A stretch of 64,000 bases of DNA from Vandiemenella viatica (Eukaryota; Arthropoda; Insecta; Orthoptera; Morabidae). Shown in pieces: positions 47,946 to 57,712 of the stretch. The position numbers and the translations under genes are program-made. The notes under the pieces were generated by a model, which made no database searches, was not told the origin of the DNA, and was given only the letters and a program-made list of their open reading frames with translations. How positions within the stretch are numbered: position 1 is the first letter of the stretch; every line of letters starts with the position of its first letter. The stretch is taken from positions 256,337,199 through 256,401,198 of the forward strand of contig JARYHS010009186.1 of NCBI GenBank assembly GCA_031002005.1. The letters are read 5' to 3'.

Positions 47946-50900
47946 GTTGACCCACGTGCTTGCTTACCTCCAGTGGGACAGTTGTCTGTGATCCTCCTGG
48001 CCTCTGCTCGTCGACACTCTTGCTTATCTCCAGTGGGGCAGTTGTCTGTGATCCTCCTGGCCTCTGCTCGTCGACACTCTTGCTTACCTCCAGTGGGACA
48101 GTTGTCTGTGATCCTCCTGGCCTCTGCTCGTCGACACTCTTGCTTACCTCCAGTGGGACAGTTGTCTGTGATCCTCCTGGCCTCTGCTCGTCGACACTCT
48201 TGCTTATCTCCAGTGGGACAGTTGTCTGTGATCCTCCTGGCCTCTGCTCGTCGACACTCTTGCTTACCTCCAGTGGGACAGTTGTCTGTGATCCTCCTGG
48301 CCTCTGCTCGTCGACACTCTTGCTTATCTCCAGTGGGACAGTTGTCTGTGATCCTCCTGGCCTCTGCTCGTCGACACTCTTGCTTACCTCCAGTGGGGCA
48401 GTTGTCTGTGATCCTCCTGGCCTCTGCTCGTCGACACTCTTGCTTACCTCCAGTGGGGCAGTTGTCTGTGATCCTCCTGGCCTCTGCTCGTCGACACTCT
48501 TGCTTATCTCCAGTGGGACAGTTGTCTGTGATCCTCCTGGCCTCTGCTCGTCGACACTCTTGCTTACCTCCAGTGGGACAGTTGTCTGTGATCCTCCTGG
48601 CCTCTGCTCGTCGACACTCTTGCTTATCTCCAGTGGGACAGTTGTCTGTGATCCTCCTGGCCTCTGCTCGTCGACACTCTTGCTTACCTCCAGTGGGGCA
48701 GTTGTCTGTGATCCTCCTGGCCTCTGCTCGTCGACACTCTTGCTTACCTCCAGTGGGACAGTTGTCTGTGATCCTCCTGGCCTCTGCTCGTCGACACTCT
48801 TGCTTACCTCCAGTGGGACAGTTGTCTATGATCCTCCTAGCCTCTGCTCGTCGACACTCTTGCTTACCTCCAGTGGGACAGTTGTCTGTGATCCTCCTGG
48901 CCTCTGCTCGTCGACACTCTTGCTTACCTCCAGTGGGACAGTTGTCTGTGATCCTCCTAGCCTCTGCTCGTCGACACTCTTGCTTACCTCCAGTGGGACA
49001 GTTGTCTGTGATCCTCCTGGCCTCTGCTCGTCGACACTCTTGCTTACCTCCAGTGGGACAGTTGTCTGTGATCCTCCTGGCCTCTGCTCGTCGACACTCT
49101 TGCTTACCTCCAGTGGGACAGTTGTCTGTGATCCTCCTAGCCTCTGCTCGTCGACACTCTTGCTTACCTCCAGTGGGACAGTTGTCTGTGATCCTCCTGG
49201 CCTCTGCTCGTCGACACTCTTGCTTACCTCCAGTGGGACAGTTGTCTGTGATCCTCCTGGCCTCTGCTCGTCGACACTCTTGCTTACCTCCAGTGGGACA
49301 GTTGTCTGTGATCCTCCTAGCCTCTGCTCGTCGACACTCTTGCTTACCTCCAGTGGGACAGTTGTCTGTGATCCTCCTGGCCTCTGCTCGTCGACACTCT
49401 TGCTTACCTCCAGTGGGACAGTTGTCTGTGATCCTCCTGGCCTCTGCTCGTCGACACTCTTGCTTACCTCCAGTGGGACAGTTGTCTGTGATCCTCCTGG
49501 CCTCTGCTCGTCGACACTCTTGCTTACCTCCAGTGGGACAGTTGTCTGTGATCCTCCTAGCCTCTGCTCGTCGACACTCTTGCTTACCTCCAGTGGGACA
49601 GTTGTCTGTGATCCTCCTGGCCTCTGCTCGTCGACACTCTTGCTTACCTCCAGTGGGACAGTTGTCTGTGATCCTCCTGGCCTCTGCTCGTCGACACTCT
49701 TGCTTACCTCCAGTGGGACAGTTGTCTGTGATCCTCCTGGCCTCTGCTCGTCGACACTCTTGCTTACCTCCAGTGGGACAGTTGTCTGTGATCCTCCTGG
49801 CCTCTGCTCGTCGACACTCTTGCTTACCTCCAGTGGGACAGTTGTCTGTGATCCTCCTGGCCTCTGCTCGTCGACACTCTTGCTTACCTCCAGTGGGACA
49901 GTTGTCTGTGATCCTCCTGGCCTCTGCTCGTCGACACTCTTGCTTACCTCCAGTGGGACAGTTGTCTGTGATCCTCCTGGCCTCTGCTCGTCGACACTCT
50001 TGCTTACCTCCAGTGGGACAGTTGTCTGTGATCCTCCTAGCCTCTGCTCGTCGACACTCTTGCTTACCTCCAGTGGGACAGTTGTCTGTGATCCTCCTGG
50101 CCTCTGCTCGTCGACACTCTTGCTTACCTCCAGTGGGACAGTTGTCTGTGATCCTCCTGGCCTCTGCTCGTCGACACTCTTGCTTACCTCCAGTGGGACA
50201 GTTGTCTGTGATCCTCCTGGCCTCTGCTCGTCGACACTCTTGCTTACCTCCAGTGGGACAGTTGTCTGTGATCCTCCTGGCCTCTGCTCGTCGACACTCT
50301 TGCTTACCTCCAGTGGGACAGTTGTCTGTGATCCTCCTGGCCTCTGCTCGTCGACACTCTTGCTTACCTCCAGTGGGACAGTTGTCTGTGATCCTCCTGG
50401 CCTCTGCTCGTCGACACTCTTGCTTACCTCCAGTGGGACAGTTGTCTGTGATCCTCCTGGCCTCTGCTCGTCGACACTCTTGCTTACCTCCAGTGGGACA
50501 GTTGTCTGTGATCCTCCTAGCCTCTGCTCGTCGACACTCTTGCTTACCTCCAGTGGGACAGTTGTCTGTGATCCTCCTGGCCTCTGCTCGTCGACACTCT
50601 TGCTTACCTCCAGTGGGACAGTTGTCTGTGATCCTCCTGGCCTCTGCTCGTCGACACTCTTGCTTACCTCCAGTGGGACAGTTGTCTGTGATCCTCCTGG
50701 CCTCTGCTCGTCGACACTCTTGCTTACCTCCAGTGGGACAGTTGTCTGTGATCCTCCTGGCCTCTGCTCGTCGACACTCTTGCTTACCTCCAGTGGGACA
50801 GTTGTCTGTGATCCTCCTGGCCTCTGCTCGTCGACACTCTTGCTTACCTCCAGTGGGACAGTTGTCTGTGATCCTCCTGGCCTCTGCTCGTCGACACTCT

Positions 50901-51061
50901 TGCTTACCTCCAGTGGGACAGTTGTCTGTGATCCTCCTGGCCTCTGCTCGTCGACACTCGAGTCCTTCCTCTCCGGGAGGACAGGATGTGGGTGGCTGCT
51001 CAGACAGCCCGAACGCCGGCGATGACTGAAACACAAACCAGGCTTGTTTAGTGCTTGACAT
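47936..51061 (-). CDS. Candidate repeat-containing protein frame (minus strand)
   Basis: Of the four open frames through the array this is the one with plausible gene signals. It has a unique, non-repeat lead (SSPAFGLSEQPPTSCPPGEE then GLECRRAEARRITDNCPTG), an acceptor TGTGTTTCAG at 51,026-51,035, and a donor GAG|GTAAGC within the array. If the whole frame is read, the product is about 50 copies of a 20-residue Cys/Arg/Glu-rich unit (ECRRAEARRITDNCPTGGKQ), ending ARGSTVS. If the first donor is used, only exon 50,908-51,025 is coding. No family is recognised. An accidental open frame in a noncoding satellite is equally possible. Confidence 0.3.
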   Translation of the reverse strand: MSSTKQAWFVFQSSPAFGLSEQPPTSCPPGEEGLECRRAEARRITDNCPTGGKQECRRAEARRITDNCPTGGKQECRRAEARRITDNCPTGGKQECRRAEARRITDNCPTGGKQECRRAEARRITDNCPTGGKQECRRAEARRITDNCPTGGKQECRRAEARRITDNCPTGGKQECRRAEARRITDNCPTGGKQECRRAEARRITDNCPTGGKQECRRAEARRITDNCPTGGKQECRRAEARRITDNCPTGGKQECRRAEARRITDNCPTGGKQECRRAEARRITDNCPTGGKQECRRAEARRITDNCPTGGKQECRRAEARRITDNCPTGGKQECRRAEARRITDNCPTGGKQECRRAEARRITDNCPTGGKQECRRAEARRITDNCPTGGKQECRRAEARRITDNCPTGGKQECRRAEARRITDNCPTGGKQECRRAEARRITDNCPTGGKQECRRAEARRITDNCPTGGKQECRRAEARRITDNCPTGGKQECRRAEARRITDNCPTGGKQECRRAEARRITDNCPTGGKQECRRAEARRITDNCPTGGKQECRRAEARRITDNCPTGGKQECRRAEARRITDNCPTGGKQECRRAEARRITDNCPTGGKQECRRAEARRITDNCPTGGKQECRRAEARRITDNCPTGGKQECRRAEARRITDNCPTGGKQECRRAEARRITDNCPTGGKQECRRAEARRITDNCPTGGKQECRRAEARRITDNCPTGGKQECRRAEARRIIDNCPTGGKQECRRAEARRITDNCPTGGKQECRRAEARRITDNCPTGGKQECRRAEARRITDNCPTGDKQECRRAEARRITDNCPTGGKQECRRAEARRITDNCPTGDKQECRRAEARRITDNCPTGGKQECRRAEARRITDNCPTGGKQECRRAEARRITDNCPTGDKQECRRAEARRITDNCPTGGKQECRRAEARRITDNCPTGDKQECRRAEARRITDNCPTGGKQECRRAEARRITDNCPTGGKQECRRAEARRITDNCPTGDKQECRRAEARRITDNCPTGGKQARGSTVS
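47959..50958. repeat. Minisatellite: fifty 60-bp units
   Basis: Exactly 3,000 bp. The plus-strand unit begins CTTGCTTACCTCCAGTGGGA and ends TCGTCGACACT. Units are almost identical. Three variable sites account for nearly all differences: TACCTC/TATCTC, GGGACA/GGGGCA and CCTGG/CCTAG. Because 60 is divisible by 3, two plus and two minus frames stay open for 700-1,040 codons. Length and homogeneity point to recent expansion by unequal exchange or replication slippage. Confidence 0.99.
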
Positions 51062-52060
51062 CCGCGGATGCGGAGGTGGAAAAATATATTTATAGTTATT
51101 TAGATTTTAATACTTTATTAAAAATAAATTTGAAATCCAAAAAGTATATGATTATTCCAAATTCTACCTTTTTTTATAAGGCTATGGTACTAACACAAAG
51201 GACGCAGGTACCCTGCGTGTTGGTTGCCGGCGCGAACCTCCGCTGGCCGGCGGAAAGAATGTTTCCTTGTTAACAAATGAGCACGTTCACAGTAGCGGCA
51301 GGTACCTGCTTACAAGGGCCTACCGGAATGAACAGATCATTCCGGTAGGCAGGCTGGCGTTGGTTTTAGGTATTTATGGATGCTGAAATATTAATTTCTG
51401 CTGTATTTGATAATTCCCCGACATGGGATTAGAAGGGTAAGTTGCACAGTAACAAAATGTCTTCGACAGATGCTGCAAGGAAATAATGAATGAAGACGAT
51501 ACGTGAAATAATTTTTATTTGATTTTAAATGATTGAAATTCTGTTTCATTGAATTAAATTAATGTACTGTAAAGGATTATATGAAAAATATTACACATAA
51601 ATATTCTCACACTAATAACTACTTAATTTTTATGTATTTATTTAATTAGTATAACTTTACTCTTCTGATAGTAATGACCAATTTCTCTTTTGGAAATATA
51701 GGCTGACGATGCCTGTTAGACCATGTTTTCGTTGAACAATGTTCCGGTTCATAAAATGAAGTAAAAGGTTCCAAAACTCGTTCTAGTATACTGAAAAGAT
51801 CTTTGTTCACATATCTTCAGCTCATTAAACAAATGATGATATTCACCAAAACTTTCCCTACCACAATTTATTGGATGAATACCAGTTCTTTTCTTTCTTA
51901 ATTCAACAAAGTTTTCTCCATGAGGAGAAAATCCTCGTTTAAGGAGTTATACGTCTTACTGACAACTGGCAGCTGTACCTGCAACCAGCACGAACCGGCG
52001 TACAACAAAAGACGTGGAATGATTTCACAAGTGAATTAAATTATTTACGTAAGTACACAT
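51062..52060 (+). other. Intergenic, one perfect palindrome
   Basis: No gene. CCTACCGGAATGA at 51,319-51,331 and its inverse at 51,337-51,349 form a 13-bp hairpin with a 5-bp loop. The flank near 51,058-51,080 (CATCCGCGGATGCGGAGG) resembles, inverted, 53,460-53,500 (CCGCACTTGCGGATATCTG), suggesting a decayed element spanning both. Confidence 0.4.
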
Positions 52061-52064
52061 ACCG

Positions 52065-53150
52065 TGTGGTGAGAAAGGTATGGAATCAGCGCACAACTCC
52101 CGAAGAATGGGGGAAAAAAATTAATTATACCTATATTAAAAAAAGGGAGCAGGAAGGAGTTTAAAAAGTATAGAGGGATTATACTGATGCGCCACTGTGC
52201 ATGAGAAGATCATTGAAAAAAAGGATACGTGACAGGGTGGAAAATGGGCTAAGGGTAGAGCAGTATGGCTTCAGATCAGGGAGATCAACGGTAAACCTGA
52301 TATTTGCTATGAGACAGCTGCAGAATAAACATTATGAGTATGGAAAGGATCTAATTTGGTATTTCTCGATATTGAGAAAGGATATGATTGTGTACACAGG
52401 AGTAAGGTATGGAAGGCCTTGGTGAACAGAGGAGTTCCCAAAGAAACCATCAGGAGAGTGACAGAACTGTACCAAGGAAGTGTGAGCTATGTGAAAGTAG
52501 GGGAAGGAAGATCAGATTGGCTGAAACAAAGAAATGGACTAAAACAAGGAAGTACCCTATCACTACTACTCTTCATTGTAATCATGAATGAAATAATGCA
52601 GATGGCAGTGAGGATGGGAGAGGATAACATGAACGTGATGATTTTTGCCGACGATCTGGGGAGGTGATGAAGAGGAAGTGCAGCGGCAGTTGGATGTATG
52701 GTCAGTGTGGAGGAATATGGTTCGAAATTTAATGTAAAGAAATGTGAGCACATAGTAACAACCAGAAAGAAGAATAGGATAACCAAGGAAATTGTGATGG
52801 AAGGTGAACAACTAAAGATGGTAAGCAGGTTCAAATACTTGGGGAGTGTATTAGAGGAATGTGGAGGAAATGATTGCGAAATAAATGAAAGAGGAAGACA
52901 AGCAAAGGCGTTTCTAAGGAGCATTACAAGCCTCATATGGAATAAAGATGTGCCACAGAGAAGCAAGAGAGTAATTTATCGTAAATGCTATGTGCCTATG
53001 TTGACATATGATGCTGAAACATGGAGAATGAAGAAACGGGACATCCGCAAGGTAGAAGAAAGCGAAATGAAGTTTTTAAGAGATAGAATGGGAGTTACTA
53101 AAATGAACAGGATAAGGAATGAAGTATGAGTGGAAAGGATTGCTTGGAAC
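52065..53150 (+). mobile_element. RTE-like LINE reverse transcriptase, several frameshifts
   Basis: Plus-strand blocks in order: TPEEWGK, IYKKREQ, EQYGFRSGRSTVNLIFAMRQ, VFLDIEKGYDCVHRSKVWKA- (52,358-52,420), then NGLKQGSTLSLLLFIVIMNE, then MIFADD (52,640), then FKYLGSVLEECGG and LTYDAETWRM. These are reverse-transcriptase motifs and the C-terminal region of an RTE/Jockey-type ORF2. At least three frame breaks. The endonuclease is absent (5'-truncated). Confidence 0.82.
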
Positions 53151-53154
53151 ATTT

Positions 53155-54194
53155 TGTTTGACCCCTTCTAGTAGCGCGAATGGGTGAGCGCATTCGACGG
53201 TAGTTCTAAACGGATGTCCTATAGGTTAAACCGTGAAGAGGCTGCTATACTTTGCATGTAAGTTCAAACTTGTAAATTCGTCGCTTAGGTAATAACACCG
53301 TTCAGTTGATTGTTACTTTTATTGTAAGATCGCAAGAAAAAAAAGCTACGATGGGCAGAATCTCGTATAAAGAGAAAAGAATAAAATATTTTGCAATACA
53401 AACAAAATAACCGCTATACATCCGCATTAAAAACTGTGCGGAAGCGGTGGTAGGATTTCACGCGAAATTTCCGCACTTGCGGATATCTGTTACATCCCTA
53501 ACACCAACTTTTAACGCGCTCTAACGCCTGCACGGTGCTGTTACTCTCGAGAACGATTGTTATCTCGACTGCTCTTTGAAGGATAGCAACTGAAATGAAA
53601 AGTTTACGTGAGATTTTTCTTGATCCTCCTCCCTTAAAACGAGATTTTGTGACATTTTTCTGGACCCCCTCCCCCCACTTGGATGCCCCCTAAGGTTAGA
53701 AGTCTAGACAGCAAGGAAAGTGACAGTCGGTATTGTTGGCAGGTTACAAGGGAAGAAGGAAAAGTTTCAAAAGAAGCAAAAAAAAAATAATAATTGCGGT
53801 TTAAAAAATTGTCCTACGGTTCACTGCATGAAGTAATGTCCTGAAATTGTTTTGAAGAGGAACAGCGTATTATGGAAGTGAAGCTTACAATTAAGAAATA
53901 GCGTAAAGAATAAGAACTGAACCATTTGATAAGTGATGCTATAAAATGATGTTATAAATTGAGTGGACAGATAGAATACGAAATAAACATGCAAAGGATG
54001 TTACAACAAGAGATCAATATTTGAATTTTAAATAAGACAAGACATTCTGTAAATAATAATCATAATAATAATTGATTTATAATGTACATACTTTGGAATT
54101 GTGTATGTAAATGACCCCACGGCGGTGGGGGCACACGCGTACTCTTCAGCCAAAATTTTCAATAACGGTTTTTGCATAAATATCTCAGGATTTC
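53155..54194 (+). other. Intergenic, nothing recognised
   Basis: Contains a GC-skewed repeat-like end at about 53,440-53,510 (hAT-like CATCCC...). No gene. Confidence 0.4.
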
Positions 54195-54452
54195 GTTGAT
54201 ACAGCGATCAGTTACGACCTTTAATGCTTGGCTGATCGTCGGCTTCTTGGCGTAATCCTGATACTTTAGTAAACCCCACAGAAAAAAAGTTCATAGATTT
54301 TAAATCACAACATCGTGGCAGCCAATTCTGAACATCAAAACGGGGAACAAAAGACCAGGAGGCACTCGTGCGAGACCGTCGATGTTGCACGGACAGTGTG
54401 GCAAGAGGCTCAGTCCTGCTGAAACCACGCGACTTCCAACTGAGGCACAAAG
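54195..54452 (-). pseudogene. DDE transposase C-terminal fossil (Tc1/IS630-like)
   Basis: The minus strand reads FSRTEPLATLSVQH, then WLPRCCDLKSMNFFSVGF-TKV, resembling the D-G-A-x-x-H-T and W-P-x-x-S-P-D-L-x-x-x-D-F-x-L-W-G blocks of an insect transposase family. The active-site residues are changed. Short and low-confidence. Confidence 0.4.
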
Positions 54453-54890
54453 AACTGGGTTTTAATGATAAGGGCCTGATTACACTAGGCTACTTGGCGG
54501 GGCAACCAGGATTCTGGTGGCGCCGCCAGCCAGCCACTCGCACAACCGAGCAGTCTCTTTGCTGTTATCCTCGCATTGTACGCGAATTGTGTAGTTGAAT
54601 ATGTCCAGTGAACTACAGAATGTCACTATGGAAATGAGGTGAAGTGAAAGTGTAGAGAAGACAAAGAGGTAAAGCAAGAAGGATTTCTCATTTTCGTATC
54701 TTTCCCGGTAATATCAACCTTTACTAAGTACAATAATTAAAAGAAAGACGATTTAGACATTCTTAAGTAATTAAAAAACTTGTTGTCTGAATACAGTTCA
54801 TCAAAAAGAGTATAGATTCCCTTAGTAATAGAATATGATGTACATACATCTTTCTCTCCCTTCGCCTTCCCTTCTTCATTTTAATTATTA
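54453..54890 (+). other. Intergenic; possible transposon end at about 54,474
   Basis: GGGCCTGATTACACTAGG at 54,473-54,490 looks like a transposon terminus (Harbinger-like wording), but I could not find its partner. No gene. Confidence 0.3.
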
Positions 54891-55998
54891 ATTTAATTGC
54901 GATGGAGCTAACACTCCGGTAGCAATTTCCCTAGTCATCTAATTTCCCCTTTATGTATATATTTAAATTTTCTTTTATAGCTGGAATGTTAAATTCCTCC
55001 CCCATTTACTTTTCCGATTTATAAATTTTAATTTTAAAATCCTTAAGTTTTTTTTTTTTTTTTGTAAATTATTCATCACCACAGTTAGTAATTTGTTCCA
55101 ATTACTGACGCCCTTAACAACAAAAGAAAATTTTTTCCACTCCCTTATGCAAGAAATCGAGCGCCAGCTTGTGGTCATGGTCGCCTTTCTCCTTCCATGC
55201 ACTATTCCTAATTCTTTTACCAATTTCCCTCCAAGTCCCACCACCAACATATGCCCTGTACATTCCCAGCACTCTCTTCACCCTCCTCCTTTCCTCCAAT
55301 GAGCCCAATCCAGCTCCTGTATAATATCAGTTACTGACTGGGTCCTGCAATAATTTCCACAAACAAATCTAGCTGCTCTTCTTTGCACACCTTCCAACTC
55401 CTGTATTTGATCTCCAAAATGTGGTCCCAAACTACACCACCATATTCAACAAATGATCTGACTAAAGTTTTGTAACCCAACTCCCTAACTTCTCTGTTAC
55501 ATCCTCTCAAGCAAATGAAGGATTTTGTAACCTTTTTCTATCACCTGCCCAATTGAGTTTATCAAACGTTTTGCAAAGAATTTACACTTCATCAAGCAAA
55601 TCTGACCCCACTCTGCAATCATAATTAACTTTTAGATCTATTTATCTGTGTATCTTATAAGCCGACTCTTCTTGGCATTTATTTTCATTCCATGCTGACC
55701 TATCCATTTAGATATTCTATACAGATCATCCTGCAACTGTTCAGTCTTCACCTGTTTTGATCCTATTGTATACCATTGTATCATTTGCAAAATACCTAGA
55801 TTCTGACCGTAACACAGTCATTCATTAGAATAATGAACAGTGACTCCCATATTTACTTCCACTTCTTTTGATAATGTATTTCCTACTCTAACCCTTTGCT
55901 TTCTGACTTTTAAGAATTCCTGTGCCCAGCAAGTAACTTTTTCATCCAATTCAATACATTTCAGTTTATTTAAAACCATTTTATGGCTCACTCTGTCC
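54890..55998 (-). mobile_element. CR1-like LINE, 3' part, antisense
   Basis: The minus strand gives, in order, DRVSHKMVLNKLK (reverse-transcriptase motif, 55,955-55,998), QEFLKVRKQRVRVGNTLSKE, the CSQLNKAGYKI-like region, the conserved SLEERRRVKRVLGMYRAYVG (about 55,245-55,305) and HDHKLALDFLHKGVE. The 3' terminus is near GATGGAGCTAACACTCCGGT (54,902). 5'-truncated at about 55,998. Better preserved than the other copies, but with stops. Confidence 0.82.
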
Positions 55999-56305
55999 AA
56001 TTAAATACATAGCCTACTATGTTTTTGTATGAACGAAACATAAGAAATATGAAAATCTTATGCCTCTGACTTAATCCATTTAGTGCTTGCAAGGCGTGCC
56101 ACAGATTATGTTTTTAGACATAGTTTATGTTTAAGTATCATACTTTATTTTTGGTCGGTATACTTTATCCTATTCATAAATTATCCAGAAATACTTTAGT
56201 TCTGGTAACATATGAAATTCATAGAACGGAATGTTCTTATATGTAATTAATTTCCAAACGACATATTGATGCTTATGACAAAACAAAACAAAAAAACATT
56301 CTATA
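55999..56305 (+). other. Intergenic, nothing recognised
   Basis: AT-rich spacer between the antisense LINE and the next mariner. Confidence 0.5.
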
Positions 56306-56307
56306 TA

Positions 56308-57338
56308 CGAGGTTTGTTCAAAATGTAAGGTGAATTTTTGAATTTCGACGGATTCGTACAGTCGATTTTCATTTTTTTCTTTCTTATTTTGGTACACTCT
56401 TTTCGCACAGTTTCAACTATGTAGCATTCTTTGCATTGTTTGTGAGAGGCATAATTGTTAGAAGTGTTTTGTGTGTTCTGTGATTTTTTGCTGTCGAAAT
56501 AAATGATCAAAGATTTTGAATCAAATTTTGTGTAAAAAATTGATTCAAGTGCTCCAAAACACTTGGTATGTTTACAGTGGCATACGGTGACTCTTCTTTG
56601 AGTAAAAAAAATGTTATAAGAACGAAGACAATCCCGACGTATGATTGCAATGTAGTCTTCACGGGTGTACCGCCGGATATTGTTGTGGAAACACACTATC
56701 TGGCGGTACACCCGTGAAGACTAGATTGCAAAAAAAAATGTTTCTAAGTGGTACAAGCTCATCCAAGATGGGCGAGAAGAAATCAATGTCGAACTTCGTT
56801 CTGGACGTCCCAGCACGTCAACAACTGATTAAAACGTTGAAGAAGTGAAGAAGATAATGTTGGAGAATCGTTGGATCACCATCACGGTCAATAAGGAGTA
56901 TTACCTTGAAGTTATGTGCTATTTGCGAGAAGCAGTACGAAAAAAAATCCGGATTTGTGGGAAAATAATTCATGCTTTTTGCATCACGACAATGCACCTG
57001 CTCGCTCATCGTTGCTTGTGAGTGATTTTTTGTCCAAAAACAACACCACAATCATGCCTCAGCCACCATATTCACTGGGTTTGGCCGCCTGAGACTTTTT
57101 CCTGTTCCCAAAACTGAAGAGACCGATCAAAGGACGAAGATTTCCAACGATTGACTAAACAGCTGAAAGAGCTCCAGGGTATAGACCAAAAAGTGCTTAT
57201 CAGAAGGGCTTCGAGGATTGGATAAAACGTTGGCACAAGTGTATTACATCTGAGGGGGATTACTTTAAATGGGACAACATAAATATTGATGGTTAAATAA
57301 ATATTTTTCAATAAAAATTCACCTTACTTTTTGAACAA

Positions 57339-57344
<6 letters not shown>
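56308..57344 (+). mobile_element. Mariner relic with a 73-bp insertion
   Basis: Inverted repeats CGAGGTTTGTTCAAAATGTA and (right, reverse complement) TAAGGTTTGTTCAAAAAGTA, with TA on both sides. Internal landmarks are the HTH/linker (LRSGRPSTSTTDNVEEVKKI-like reading at 56,790-56,850), the second Asp block FCITTMHLLAHR, degraded from HHDNAPAHSS (56,975-57,020), and YSLGLAA-like at 57,070 with PKLKRPIKGRRF at 57,100-57,140. Many frame breaks. The HTH and first-Asp regions are mostly deleted. Confidence 0.82.
56651..56723. mobile_element. 73-bp palindromic mini-element with 8-bp duplication
   Basis: TAGTCTTCACGGGTGTACCG at the left is mirrored by CGGTACACCCGTGAAGACTA at the right, with about 25 bp between. 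GATTGCAA occurs immediately on each side (56,643-56,650 and 56,724-56,731). Only the two terminal repeats are left, with no room for a gene. Confidence 0.75.

Positions 57345-57388
<44 letters not shown>
57345..57388. repeat. (AT)n microsatellite at the mariner target
   Basis: About 22 AT/TA units immediately following the right mariner end. Either the mariner inserted into a pre-existing TA run or the duplicated TA seeded it. Confidence 0.9.
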
Positions 57389-57390
<2 letters not shown>

Positions 57391-57712
57391 TGTTGAATGG
57401 AAAATAGCGGGAAGAGAGAAACAAAATGCCCTTAAATTATATAAATGAGTTGTTCATTTATTTGCAAATTTACATTTACAATGTGGTACCATTTACAAAC
57501 TTTGAAAGAAAATCAAACGTTACTATAGTCCGCTTCACCAATTTAGTCCACTCAAGGTCACACAGTCTTGCCTCCATCCCCTGCCCGCACTACCCCCTTT
57601 ACCATCAGTTGAAACGGCGGTGTTGTCAAATGTTCTTCCACTGCCAGTCGGTTCGTAGATTTCGCTGCGGTCGGTTTTGTTTTGCTAGTTTAAAGATTAT
57701 TATTTTGTCTTT
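57389..57712 (+). promoter_or_regulatory. 5' flank of the intact transposase, with terminal-repeat-like motif
   Basis: ACTATAGTCCGCTTCACCAA at about 57,521-57,540 matches the terminal motif of the deleted relative at 15.65 kb (ACTATAGTCCACCTCACGA). It is therefore the best candidate for the left element end or subterminal transposase-binding site. No TATA box is obvious. The right counterpart was not found downstream of 59,128. Confidence 0.5.

Noticed and set aside
47959..50958. CRISPR-like array
   Set aside because: There are no spacers: the whole 60-bp unit repeats head to tail. The genome is eukaryotic, and the copies differ only by point variants.
47960..51029. Two 1,000-codon plus-strand frames and a 736-codon second minus frame through the 60-bp array
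   Set aside because: They are open only because the unit length is divisible by 3 and lacks stops in those frames; no start context, splice structure or unique flanking coding sequence supports them.
52487..52966. 159-codon minus-strand frame
   Set aside because: Antisense shadow of the RTE-like reverse transcriptase at 52.1-53.1 kb.
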